In this document: positions 44,301-55,563 of the stretch, in pieces
Position numbering within the stretch: position 1 is the stretch's first letter
How the letters are laid out: every line of letters begins with the position of its first letter
Source of the DNA: Notospermus geniculatus
Taxonomy: Eukaryota > Nemertea > Pilidiophora > Heteronemertea > Lineidae
Length of the DNA stretch: 64,000 nucleotides
NCBI GenBank assembly: GCA_002633025.1
Contig: NMRB01000778.1
Coordinates: 151,034-215,033, forward strand
Direction: 5' to 3'
Translations under genes and position numbers: made by a program
The notes under the pieces: generated by a model
Databases searched by the model: none
Told to the model about the DNA's origin: nothing
What the model saw: only the letters and a program-made list of their open reading frames with translations

Positions 44301-47300
44301 AGCAATAGCAGCTGCAGTTTACGTATGCTGCATATGCAGATACTAAGTAGCTTATGCAGCAGCTGTGTGTATCAGAATGGATATGGTTTAGGATCAGAAA
44401 GCTGGCTGTGAGGACTAAGCAAGATGTGATGACTGGGCTATTTTGATGAAGTAAGTTTACACCAGGTGAGTGACATATTATTGAGAATTCATGTCTCTTT
44501 GGTGTCGTCTATCTGTCGTTTTTCTAGATCTGGTTATCAATGGGTGTGGCCCTCATCAGTTAAATGGGCTGTCACAGTGATGCAGTGGAAACATGCGCGC
44601 CTTTCGCTTCTGAGCATCCAGGTTTGATTCCCTTGTGAGACGGAGCGCGACTCTCTTTGACAGCACAGGTTTTTGCACGGGCACTCCAGTTTCCTCCTGC
44701 TGTACATTCACTTCGCCCAGTTCTTCTCTATAAAGGAATCCCACTGATGTCATCAAATCATGTGACTGGACGTCAAAATGACGCAAACTGGCGTCAATAG
44801 GGTGCTACACGTGGATTGACATTACGCCTGACGTGACGAGACAGCACACGAAATAATGTCATCGTGACGTTCCTTCAGGAAACACGTGGTCAATATGACC
44901 GCCAACGTGGCCGTTATGATGTCACGTGGGAAACCTCTATACAGCCAACACACTCATATCCAACCTTGTCGTGAAACCTCCAGCATGTCCAAGAAGCATG
45001 ACCAGTACCAGAGTCAATGAATAATTCATTGGTAGTTTGCATGCAAAATTGTAATCAAACCAAATTACTTTCCTTCTTTCCTGATCCTAGACTCATTCAC
45101 TTTTGGCCAGGTTTTTATCCATCAGGGCTGACCGCACAGAAACTCCGATAGCCCTATCGGCAGTTAGTTAATATGACGCACTTCTCCATTCAATGGAAAA
45201 GTGCGTCAGCTAAACTGCCGATGTGCACCAAAAGCACTATCGGACTTTCTGTGCGGTCGGCCCAGGAAAGTAGGGAGCTACTTGAGGTACCTGTATACCA
45301 AGTTTTAGAACTCTAGTGGAAGGCAGCTGCAGATTGTACCTACGTGTTAACATGAACAGCTGTACTGAGGAATGGACTGCATACTAGCGAATTGTCCGCA
45401 GTTGACCTAAGATACCATCCTGAGAATATCAGAGGTTCTTAGCACTCGCTCCCTTCGTCACCGTTCGTACACAGTGATGGAGGGAGCAAGCATAAGAAAC
45501 ATTCATAACCTCAGGATGTAAACTACTGGTACATCAAAACAGATTGATATATTTTACCCGGTAGTTCAGGGCTGGGTTGCACAAAAACTCTCATGTTAGC
45601 GCTAACTTGGTGTTAGCGCTAACTTTATGTTAAATGACGTAAAAAGACAATAGATTTTTACGTCATCTAACATAAAGTTCGCGCTAACACCAAGTTAGCG
45701 CTATCGTGAGTTTTGTGCAACCGGGCCCTGATCATAGATGTACAAGTCTGGTAAATGTTCGTTCAAAATCAGCTGCTTGTCTGCGTCCACAATCGTAAAC
45801 GACCATTGATTATGTTGTCAGCAATAAGGGAGTTACAGAAAACCTCAGGCGAAATCAATCAGTGTCATTTTGTACAAATAGTACCTGTCAAACATGTTGT
45901 TGTCATGGTACTGGCAGATGGGTTGTCAATATCCCGGGATTTACACGTTGTCATATGTGTGGACATCAGACCATTAGCACCACAGGACCAGTGGATCGAT
46001 GAGTTTGCATGACATGCATCCATCAGGAAGTGCATGACTGAACAACCAGGTAAAATGTCTGAAACATCTTTTTGACTTGAACAAGGTAGGACATCAACTG
46101 GATAAGGTATTTTGGTAGCAACGCATTCTCTTCTGCACAATCACTCTCTCTACAGGGTGGGCCAGAGTAAGTGTCCCTCGAACAATAGAGAAACAAAGGA
46201 AATGCTATTGTTCGAGGGACACTTCTCTGCCCACCCTGTAGATCTCAAGTGAGACATCATTTCCAAAGAGAGATATGCACCATTTTTTACATTTTGACCC
46301 TTTTCTCATTGCTTCTTGATTACTTTATCCAATGTCTGCCGCATGGGACAGTAACTGCGGTGCCTTGTACCTTGTCCATACTTAACAGGGCCAATAATGC
46401 TTTGGCTTCAGGCCCTGAAGGCGAGGTAAAAATATGATACGCCTGTCACAACAATCATGGCTTCAATTCAATTACACGGTCTGGAGGCTTTGGGAAAATG
46501 ACGATATGACACCCATAACATTTACTAACATTCTTTTAAAGCTGATGTAAATGTTTACAGACAAGAGGTGTCACTTGTTACTCTGAAGTGCCTTGCTTGC
46601 TCAAGCACATAACCGCAATCCAAATACTTTATAAATTAGAACACTGTTAGATAGTTGTAATCTTTGGCCACTGATCGAAGTGTAATCCTCCACACACTGC
46701 AGGGGATTATGAATCGAACGAACAGTGTGTTTATCTGAATGATGACCCCCCTAGTCTGCCCAGAAGCTCTGATCAATGATCACCATTCAAACATACTTGT
46801 TTTTAGACAGCTTTCTATTTTCGTTATCAGGACACAATAGCCAGACAGACAAGCACAGGGAAGTTCGATGTGCACGCTATAATACTGTCAATAGCTTTGA
46901 CTATTTTGCACCGTCAGTGTGTGGGAAATATCATGCAAATCATCCACCAACTCCCACCATTTTGTGATTAGGTCAGAAGAACCGTGACGGGGTGGTCATG
47001 TTTTTTTGTACCTCTTCAAAATGAGCGACAAGCGTGACTCAGCGGGTGGTCGAACTGGAGTGGGTAAGACTAACTGATGGCAAAACATTGCTAGCTTTCC
47101 CTCTATGCTTCAACTTTCCAGGAATACAAGGACGTTTCCGTAAAAGGCCTCTAGAGGCAGCATTTTAGTGCATATTGATATGGTTACTATCACAGAATTG
47201 GTGGCATAAGGGTACAACTTGGCATCATTTTTTTAAGTAAAATTTCATCAATGTCAACATTTGATCCAGAATACATGAGTTCATGGTTACTAGCGCCACC

Positions 47301-50300
47301 TGTTGTATAGTGGCAGTACTGTCAGTAGCCTAATAGCAAGCTGCCTCTGGAGGCCCTTTAACATTTCCTCGCTTAGAAGTTGTCTTTACAGGAAAAAAGA
47401 TCAATGAAGTCGAAGATGAAGTGTCGCTCCTGTTTGGGACACAAGTCACGACTCCAGGCTCATTCTGTGATTTGTTTCCATGACAACTTATTCTCCTCAT
47501 ATTCTATCCTTCCAGGCTCAAAGCAACACAAACTGGTCACTATGGCAACGGCTGTAGTTTTGGAAGCAAGTGCCCATCACCATGACGAGGAGCTGGACGA
47601 CCTTCTAAAGTGTTCTATCTGCTACGATACGTTACAGAGTCCTAAAACATTGCCCTGTTTGCACACGTTCTGCACCCCCTGCCTCCAAGGTTTGTATGAA
47701 GCTCAGAGGTTCGAGAATGTCGACAGCGCCCTCTCGCTCTATGATATGATATCGTGTCCAACATGCCGAACACGGACCATGGTTCCGTCCAATGGAATAG
47801 CAGGATTCCCTAACGACTTCAAAGTTTCACGCATATCGGAGTTATTGCAGAAAGTCCAGCAGGCGGAAAGTCGTGATGTGACGAAAAAGAAATGCGATAT
47901 TTGTAAACTTGCTCAACGGCATATCACGGCAGCAACCTATTGCATTGAGTGCACAAAATATCTGTGTTCTGGGTGCGTCGTGAAGCATGATAGTAGCGCC
48001 CTCTTAAAGAAGCATCGGAAGTTTGATTTGCTTCAAGTGTCGGACTTGAATCTCACGTGCAGTAAACATATCTTGGAGACTGTGCAATATTTCTGTCAGG
48101 AATGCTGCACCGCGATCTGTTCCTGTTGCACGATCCTTGGCGAGCATTCAGGTCACGCGATATCTGACCTTGCGACGGGGGTAAATCAGTGTAAAGAGGG
48201 GCTTAAAGATCGCGTGGCATGTCTGGAAGAGAAGGTGACAGAAATCAAACAGTTTGCGCACAGCCTTGATGACATCGAGTCCCAGGTTGCAAACATCTTC
48301 TCCGAGTCGACAGACCTGGTGAAAATGAGGACACAAGAGTTGACCTTAGCATTGAGGAAACGAGAGGCGCTGTTATTAGCGAGGTTAGAATCTGACTACA
48401 ACACGAGCGTCACCAACATGCATCAGAAGAAGGATAATTTGGATAGCTACCACGATGCTCTCCACAAGCTATTCATCTCCACCCGACAACTGCTCGATGG
48501 ACAGAACGAGCGTGAGATTCTCCGAACGTACAAGGACCTAAGTTCAAAGATTAACGTCGTCCTGGAGGAACACTGTCTTGACAATTTTGTATTCTCTGAA
48601 TGTGTCGAAATAAGTAAATTCGTCCCTGCAAGAAAAGCTATACGGCTTGGTAAGATCGAAAACGTGAATCTGAGCGTGAATGCCAATGAGGACTCGTCCC
48701 CGACCCCCATGTCACCGTTGGAAAGCTGCAAATTGATCTTCCTGTGTAAGTTCACGACGACCAATGTTTGGACCGGTGAACAGTGCTTCCCACATGACGT
48801 TGCATTCCTGCCAGACAGCCAACTCGTCATCACTGACACGGAGAATAACCGGCTTCAGATTTACGATCTCGAGGGGAATTACGTCCGTACGATTGGCGAG
48901 GGCGTGTTGCGACCTCGTGCCATCGCTACAACAGACGACGGGAAGATAGTCGTCACCGACGCCATGGACCGTTGCGTCAAGATTTATGACAGGTGGGGTA
49001 AGAAGTATCAGCAGTTCGGCGACTTCTGTTGCCCCTGCGGAATCGCCATCGACAAGAACGGACAATATATCGTGACCGACTTCTTCAAGAACTCCATAGT
49101 AAAGTTCTCAAGTGATGGCATCCTTGTAACCGAGTCAAAACTCCATGACAACAAGGGTATCAGTTGCTATGGTACCTGCCACGTTGCTATCGACCGCCAT
49201 GACAACATATACGTCTCCGACGTTGGAGACAACTGCATCACGAAATTCACGAGCAGTTGTGACGCTGTCGCAAAGTACAAACCGCCGCATGAAAAGGCGT
49301 CGCTGAAAGGTCTCTGCATCCATCGCGATGGGTATGTGATCGCCGCTGACAGCACCAACGGGATGCTGATGATAATAGACACAGACGACGAGACAGTCCA
49401 CAACCTCTTGGAGAAGAAAGAACTGACCGGACCGACGGGCGTGGCAATATCAGACACCGGACTGCTAGCTGTAACAGAACCGGATGCAGACACGGTTCGA
49501 CTCTACCAACTATGCAACAAAACATGGATGTCTGCCTGCCATGATCTCAGGGACGAGTAAAAAGACGTGCCAGTGGAAGAACATGCAAAATATACACATA
49601 TCATCGAGGATCTATTAATAGTAATGCACTGAAAGTAAGCAAGTCTGACGTGCAGCATGCTCTGGTAAAACAAGACTCGCATTCACTGCTGCCATCTGCC
49701 AATGGTTTGTAGAACCAAAATAACCCTTGGATTTTCAGATTCCAAGTCTTGTGAACCACGATTTTTCGGACTAAGTGCAAGCAGCACCATGAAAGGGTGA
49801 CATTTTCATGTGTTGATGAAGTAGGCCTATTTCCCTTTCAGAAATTCATTGGTTTGATACACTTTTCTAGTCAGTTTACACAAATTTTCTAATATTTCTC
49901 TGAGCTAAACTTACGTATGCTTGATTTGACTTGGATGAAAACATCAGGGGCCTTTCCCTTTCATATAAGACTAAAGAAAGAGTGTTGTTAGCGTGAGATA
50001 TATGTAATTTATTTATGACCGTTTTTGTTTTAGATGTTTTATGTTTATTAGAACTGTTAGATGATTTCAGATGTGTCAGATTGTTTCTTGGTTGGTATCG
50101 TCCTTTGTACTTGCGATAGTCATGAAGGACTGATATTTGTGTGGCGGTCTAGGAAAACCCCGTCGGAAGGCACTGAGTGATCAACAAGGGTTGTTAGATT
50201 GCCTGTGCATTGATCTGCTACTGTTCACCTGTTACGTAGCACATTTCAGCTACTGAAATGCGTGGGTTCACCAAGGCCATTAACACTTTCCTCAAACGCG

Positions 50301-53300
50301 ACATCCGGCGGGTTTTCCTAGACCACCTCACATTTATCCTATATCATTCAAGACTGCTTAATTTATGGTGATTCTAGCATAGATATTTATGTATTCATCT
50401 ATTTATTTATTTATCTGTCTGGTTGTTTGAGTAACAGAGATGCAAGGGCTGTCATCATCTCATATAAGAGAAAGCCCATATTCATCATGACGACATGCCC
50501 CTCCCGCAAGTAGGCAACACTCCTGTGATGTCCCCCAGACGTGCTTCTGATGACAGGGAGTACTACCCGTCTGACAAACTGTGGATGTGTTTCAAGACAT
50601 TGTTGTTGATGTAGTGTGCAGTATGTTGTCATGATATGTTTTTGGAGATGTACTTAAGTTGTGTTCTAACTTGAATTGGTTTCAAACCGACTTCTCCTCA
50701 ATGCAACAGGAGGACTTCGATAATTACACAATTCAACAATATAATATCACACAACCTCTTCCATCTGGGTACTGTAGCACAATTCAGTAGAAAATGTTCA
50801 ATTTCAATCTGTTAAAAGTATCTGAAGCAAATCACTATAGACTGAGTAGATTTCTATGATAGTACATGTAAGTCAGTTTGAAACCATTGAAGACCAGAAT
50901 GAACAGAGCGTTAGATTTCCTAGAGAAAGCGTGGTAGAATGGATTCTTCACTCTTAGAAAATAAAGTATCAACTACAAACAATTTGCTTTTCTTCTCTCG
51001 AACCAGCTCTGGACTTTTGCAAGGTAGAACATCCTTGAGGCGGGCTGACGGTAGTAAGTGGCACCTAGCCAAGGAATAAGCTAGCTAAAAGTTTTGTAAA
51101 ATAAACTTATGGTTCCTTTCAGCACAGTCGACTGAGGCATGAGAGCGCATCTCACGCAATTCTCCCTATTTCTAACTTCAACCCTAACCACCCTAATGAC
51201 GACTGCGGAATTCAAACTTACCAATTCCTCGTCCTTACATCTGACACAATCACACCTAAAGTAATATCTCTCGAGGGATGCCTGTCGTTCATCTCTTGGA
51301 GCCAACTGGTCAATGTAACTGATCCGTACCTGAAACATACCGGTACACAGTAACATTTTTGAAGACTAAATCAGTGACAATGATCAGTAGATTGGGAATG
51401 AGCAGTGGTGACAGATACGTCAGACGAACTCAGCAGAAGGCATCCATACGAACGTATGTGACACTCCTACACATCTAACTTGAGATACCTCTGCTGTATA
51501 TGCACTGCTGAGACAATTATGGATTGAGCGTCTTTGGTCTCAGATGGTGTGTCGTCTTTGGTCTCTGATGGTGTGTCAGCATCACAAGGATTCATCATAG
51601 ACAACTACCTTTGAGCTGTCTCCGTGAGGAATGTCTCTGAGAGCTCTGACCTCTAGAGTTGTCCCGGTGAAGGTCACCGTAGCATCAGGATCACACGAGT
51701 GGTCAAATATTGATGCACTGGAAACAAACGATAGCAATTAATTGAAGGAAACTTCAAATCCAGAACTCATCATGTCATGTTTCATAACTGCTTAAACTCT
51801 GCTGATTGGCAGCTAGGCCTACAGAACCTGTCATTTGTATCATACCAACCTGAGATAAATTCCGACACCTACTGGCAGCATCTCTGCATCTGCGATGGTA
51901 AAACTGTTTATGCACACCTGAAAACAAGATGCTGCGAGATCAGACACCTACATTTCTAGCTCGGAAATCAAGAATTTATCAACAACCTCAGCGCCCGCAG
52001 CGATGATTTCACTGCACCACTCTGACAGTGCTTTATTTGGTTACGATAACACGAACACACTCACCCTCCCAAATATCACAAATAAGACCTCGACAGGGGG
52101 AAGATCAATCACATTTTCAGTGAATAGTTTTAACGTCTGCTGTAGTTCCATGAACTGCTTGCATTTCTCCTCATCCTGTTTTATCTCAGTGAAGTCTGAA
52201 ACGAGTTGGAGGGAAATATGAGACTTTGTCCTGTTGACATCAATGCATTCTAGCTTACCATCAGTGCTGCCATCTACACTAGGCTCCGACCACAGGAGTC
52301 AGTAAGACTTGCGCCTGACGCGTTACCCCATATTTTGGATGACTTCAATATGGATGAGCTTCAATATGGATGAGCTCACGTAGGCCTATGGAAGTGCCCC
52401 AGATTCTCCAAATCAGCCCTAATCAAGTTTATGAGATTTTATCAGTTACGACAAATTCAGACTTACGATCTTGAAAATCATCAAAACATCTGATCTTGGC
52501 ATTATCAAGAGATTTGAAAGCTCCATTCTGAAAGATGAGTATTTTTCAATTAATATTTAGGTACACAATGGAGCCACAATCAGCTCTTTGTAACGAAATA
52601 CAGAGTAAACTCCCTTAGTCATGTTAGTGGACACCTTTGCCAGGAGGACACCTCTCCACTAAGGACACCAACTGGTCATTTTATTTTATTTGGACCTCAC
52701 TAATCAGGGCACCTCTCAATTAAGGAGAGTATCTGTCAATCCCAATGGTGTCCTTAAAGGAGCACGGTATTGCCACTTTTTCTCAACAGCCGGCGCCACC
52801 GCACCACTCTCCAACCTGAGGGGTTAACTACGTTCTGGCGAATGACCCAATTTATCGCCTACATTTTGTAATGCATTTTTGTATTTGTCCTACTGCCGCT
52901 AGGTGGCTCCCTCTATGTTGGCAGTCAAATAACGCAATGCATTCTGGCTTACCATCGGTGCTGCCATCTACACTAGGCTCCGACCACAGGAGTGAGTAAA
53001 ACTTGCGCCTGACGCGCTACCCCAGATTTTGGATGACTTCAATATGGATGAGCTCAAGTGGCTCCCTCTATGTTGGCAGTCAAATAACGCATTTGAGATC
53101 CAATACCGTGCTCCTTTAATGGAGAGGTTCCACTGTAAGGGAATGTGACATGTATAACTTATACATGTACCGGTAGTAGGAAAATCAAGAATGCCAACCT
53201 TGTGCTTGATAATCAGTCTGAACATGATGCGAGCGCTCTCCGTTGGGACACGAGGTGATACGTTCTGCAGACACTTGCATTCCAATTTGTGAAGGTCCCA

Positions 53301-54718
53301 TCCCTGGCGCTGAAATAAAGAGAATACATTCATGGACTAGATGGTGTAGGGTGCTTGGGTCTTTGACTAGTAATCACATTCGTCTTGGTTACTTAGATCC
53401 GAGACTATCACCAAACAGGTTTCTGAAGGTTTTGACGACCCAGAAAATGAAACTGACATCCAGTCTTCCTCCTGATCGATTTCTGAAGATAAACGGCCAT
53501 CTCCTTACCTGACATGACCTATTGCAATATTTAACCACTTTACAAGCTGAGCATCTCTGGAGATTTTCTTTGCTGAAAGAATAGGTACCATGAACTTACT
53601 ACATCAATGAATAGCGAACCGCCCGAGTGACGTCGGACGTGTCAATTTCATTGTGTTTGTCCGACCCTGCTTTTGTCCTGTCTCACCATCGACAATGTGG
53701 TCACTCAGTAAAGTCTACTTGTTATCTAATATTTGTCCGACCTTCGTTGGTAAAAATAGAAACCGGGCGGTGTGCTATTCAGATGCTGGTGGGGGGGGCG
53801 TGATAGCAGAGGTGGTGCCAGGAGTTTTGCAAGGGACGCCTGACATACCTGAGGAGGGTGCAGGGCCGTATTTAACTTTTTGGTCCAGGGGGGGCAGAAG
53901 CCTCTCAGGGGGGGGGCAGAAGACCTCTTTTTGTCGTTTTTTGCCCAAAATCCGCATGAAAATCACGTTTTTTGGTTGGCTCAGGGGGGGCAACTGCCCC
54001 CCTCGCCCCCCCCTTTAAATACGGCCCTGGGGTGGCCACATGCAGCCAGACCCATATTTGGCCTACAGGATTGGGCAGGATGTACCGGTAGGCCTATCTT
54101 TCCTGGGTGTGCGATGGGGGGGGCAGGGGATACCTGAAACCAGGGTAGCATTAACATTGTATACCTATATTAACATGTAGACCGACCAGTATCTATTCAC
54201 TTCAGATGCACCTTACTCTAGCCTAACAACCTCTTTTTAGGTCTACAAAGACAGATGAGCGGGTCGTCACTTTTGACAGGTATGATGGTGTGACCGGTTT
54301 TCGTGGTACTAAGCCATGTTGGCCTAAGACTTTACCACCCGATTGTGGCGTTAGTCACTTTGCGTCCGTAATTATTTTGTTATGTGTCGAAAATAGAGAT
54401 ATTAATTTACCGTGAAATGTTTTTGTCTCGCGGGCGCGCGCGTGAATAAACGTGAACGAACGGGGAAAAACGGGAGTACCACGAAAACTGTTCTGCCCCG
54501 AAAACTGGTCACTCCATCATACAAGGACATGAGGATGGCGCTTGCACGGTTCTGCTGGAATGGGTGAAAAGCATGAAAAGGGCCAGATTGAAAACTGCAT
54601 CAAAATGAAATCACCTCAGAAAGCAGTGTTCACATCTGACATCCCTCTTTCTCGATGTCAGAACGTGGACGAATGGTTCACACTTCATCAGAATGCTTTT
54701 CTGCTTAAATTTAGCCAT
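41312..54718 (-). CDS. SMYD3: SMYD3-like SET/MYND lysine methyltransferase, right allele (complete)
   Basis: Minus-strand exons: 54615-54718, 53509-53572, 53199-53309, 52467-52527, 52065-52195, 51850-51917, 51609-51717, 51222-51329, 42982-43048, 42681-42791, 42351-42525, 41991-42099, 41312-41434, summing to 1341 nt (446 codons plus stop) with all phases matching. This allele supplies exon 11 (42351-42525), which encodes TPR-like helices up to EPCR and reads on as KLLPKMHR in exon 12; this matches the family's layout. The exon 11 donor (AG|GTTGG) lies 37 bp from a foldback element in the following intron. The first intron holds three transposon insertions absent from the left allele. The protein should be cytosolic and nuclear: no signal peptide or membrane segment is seen. 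Confidence 0.87.
41536..41675. mobile_element. Foldback MITE GGCCCCTATTACATAGAAG (right)
   Basis: Counterpart of 21220-21349; its 3' end has a short tandem repeat of ACCGTATACTTCTATGTT. Confidence 0.8.
42190..42314. mobile_element. Foldback MITE GGCTGGTATTCATAAAAG (right)
   Basis: Counterpart of 20584-20703. Confidence 0.8.
43180..43265 (-). mobile_element. tRNA-derived SINE head (right)
   Basis: Counterpart of 19459-19545. Confidence 0.6.
43266..43438. mobile_element. Foldback MITE GTTGCACAAAACTCACGATA family (right)
   Basis: Counterpart of 19308-19456. Confidence 0.85.
44565..44700 (+). mobile_element. tRNA-derived SINE (right)
   Basis: Counterpart of 17880-18005. Confidence 0.6.
45125..45263. 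mobile_element. Foldback MITE GGGCTGACCGCACAGAAAC (right)
   Basis: Allelic counterpart of 17307-17435, with a different loop. Confidence 0.8.
45569..45728. mobile_element. Second copy of the GTTGCAC foldback MITE, right allele only
   Basis: Same arms and central hairpin as 43266-43438. The left allele near 17030 lacks it. Confidence 0.82.
46150..46241. mobile_element. Foldback MITE CTACAGGGTGGGCCA (right)
   Basis: Allelic counterpart of 16492-16601. Confidence 0.8.
47021..49560 (+). CDS. TRIM-NHL E3 ubiquitin ligase nested in SMYD3 intron, right allele
   Basis: Exons 47021-47063 and 47516-49560 (695 residues), or from the ATG at 47542 (672 residues). Same RING, two B-boxes, coiled coil and NHL order as 13377-15703, with only a handful of residue changes (for example DVS/DVT, MRQ/MHQ, VKIS/VEIS, LAL/LAV), all outside zinc ligands. 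The intron carries a 215-bp foldback element with a TAA target duplication that the left allele lacks. A second acceptor (TTTACAG at about 47391) could bring in a cassette exon that would shift the frame; conservation of that acceptor in both alleles is suggestive but unproven. Confidence 0.9.
47144..47358. mobile_element. 215-bp foldback-ended MITE in TRIM intron, right allele only
   Basis: Ends AAGGCCTCTAGAGGCAGC and GCTGCCTCTGGAGGCCCTT, flanked by TAA (47141-47143, 47359-47361). The left allele has the single-TAA empty site at about 15575. Confidence 0.85.
52605..53135. mobile_element. Tc1/pogo-like MITE split by a nested TTAA element (right)
   Basis: Counterpart of 10093-10257. Its TTAA (10109-10112 in the left allele) is the target of the 358-bp insertion at 52758-53115. 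Confidence 0.8.
52758..53115. mobile_element. 358-bp piggyBac-like MITE with TTAA duplication, right allele only
   Basis: Inverted ends AGGAGCACGGTATTG and CAATACCGTGCTCCT, flanked by TTAA (52754-52757, 53116-53119). Internally a 34-bp segment is present twice (52903-52936 and 53058-53091), bracketing 121 bp that match SMYD3 intron sequence at about 52243-52367. Confidence 0.9.
53608..53781. mobile_element. Foldback-ended insertion, right allele only
   Basis: Ends TGAATAGCGAACCGCCCG and CGGGCGGTGTGCTATTCA. The left allele reads CATGAATGATGCTGG without it (about 9520-9535). Exact target duplication unclear. Confidence 0.7.
53861..54029. mobile_element. 169-bp MITE with GGGTG target duplication, right allele only
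   Basis: Ends CAGGGCCGTATTTAA and TTTAAATACGGCCCTG, flanked by GGGTG (53856-53860, 54030-54034); the left allele has one copy at the empty site (about 9432). It contains G-rich and C-rich runs. Confidence 0.88.
54281..54521. mobile_element. 241-bp MITE, right allele only, probable TA target
   Basis: Ends TATGATGGTGTGACCGGTTT and AAAACTGGTCACTCCATCATA. The left allele is uninterrupted at about 8530 (GACAGGTGCAAGG). It includes a CGCGGGCGCGCGCG tract. Confidence 0.82.
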
Positions 54719-55563
54719 TATGATCGTGGGAAATCGACCTAGTTCATCACGCACGTGGTCCAGCTGCGTCTCATGACTGATTCCTTGTCCGCGAGCCACA
54801 AGAGGACAGACACCAGGCTACTGTATAGTTCAATGAAACACCGTCAGATGGCGACACCCCACGTCTCGTGGGAGGAGAACGTATCTGAGGCAGAGCGCGC
54901 AAAAAGATACCATTCTACGCTTGGATCTTATTTGCTTTAGCACCAGTGGCAGGGATTTAGGGCCTGATTAAGATAATGGGGAGAGTGGCTCAGAAGTTGA
55001 CAGGGTGGAGAAATTCGTCGACGAGGGTTGGACTCGTAGAGAGGTAGTAGCTGATGTCTCCACGTCATGACCCCATTGTTCCCCAGACATTATCTCTGGG
55101 AGAAAGACTCTCCATTCACACCACCCCTGTTTGGCGAATATAAAAGACGAACCAAATTCTTTTCTGTGCAAGAAGTTGTATTTACACTGTCTTGATTTAT
55201 ACATTTAGAACAAAAAAGGACAATTTTACTAATTTACTCCTGACTTCTGACAAATAATTTTGTCCCCATCACCTTGCATGAACAAAGAAATCCATGATTT
55301 TCGCCTGTGTAAATTGTTCAACATCCCAAAATAGTGTCCCACAGACCACGTTTGACGATGTACTGGTTCAACGTCTGCCGGGGCAGCACGCGCTGGGGAT
55401 TGCCACGTGCACAAGCAATGCGCATGCGCTTGGTTTCAGTTTGAATAGTGTCGCTGCTGTTCAACCTCGTTCCCTGGGCTTTCCACGTTCATGAAATAAA
55501 AGTACCTGTAAGCCTACTTGTCATGAATCTGAGGTTGAGTAGGCCTTTTTGTAGATTTTATGT

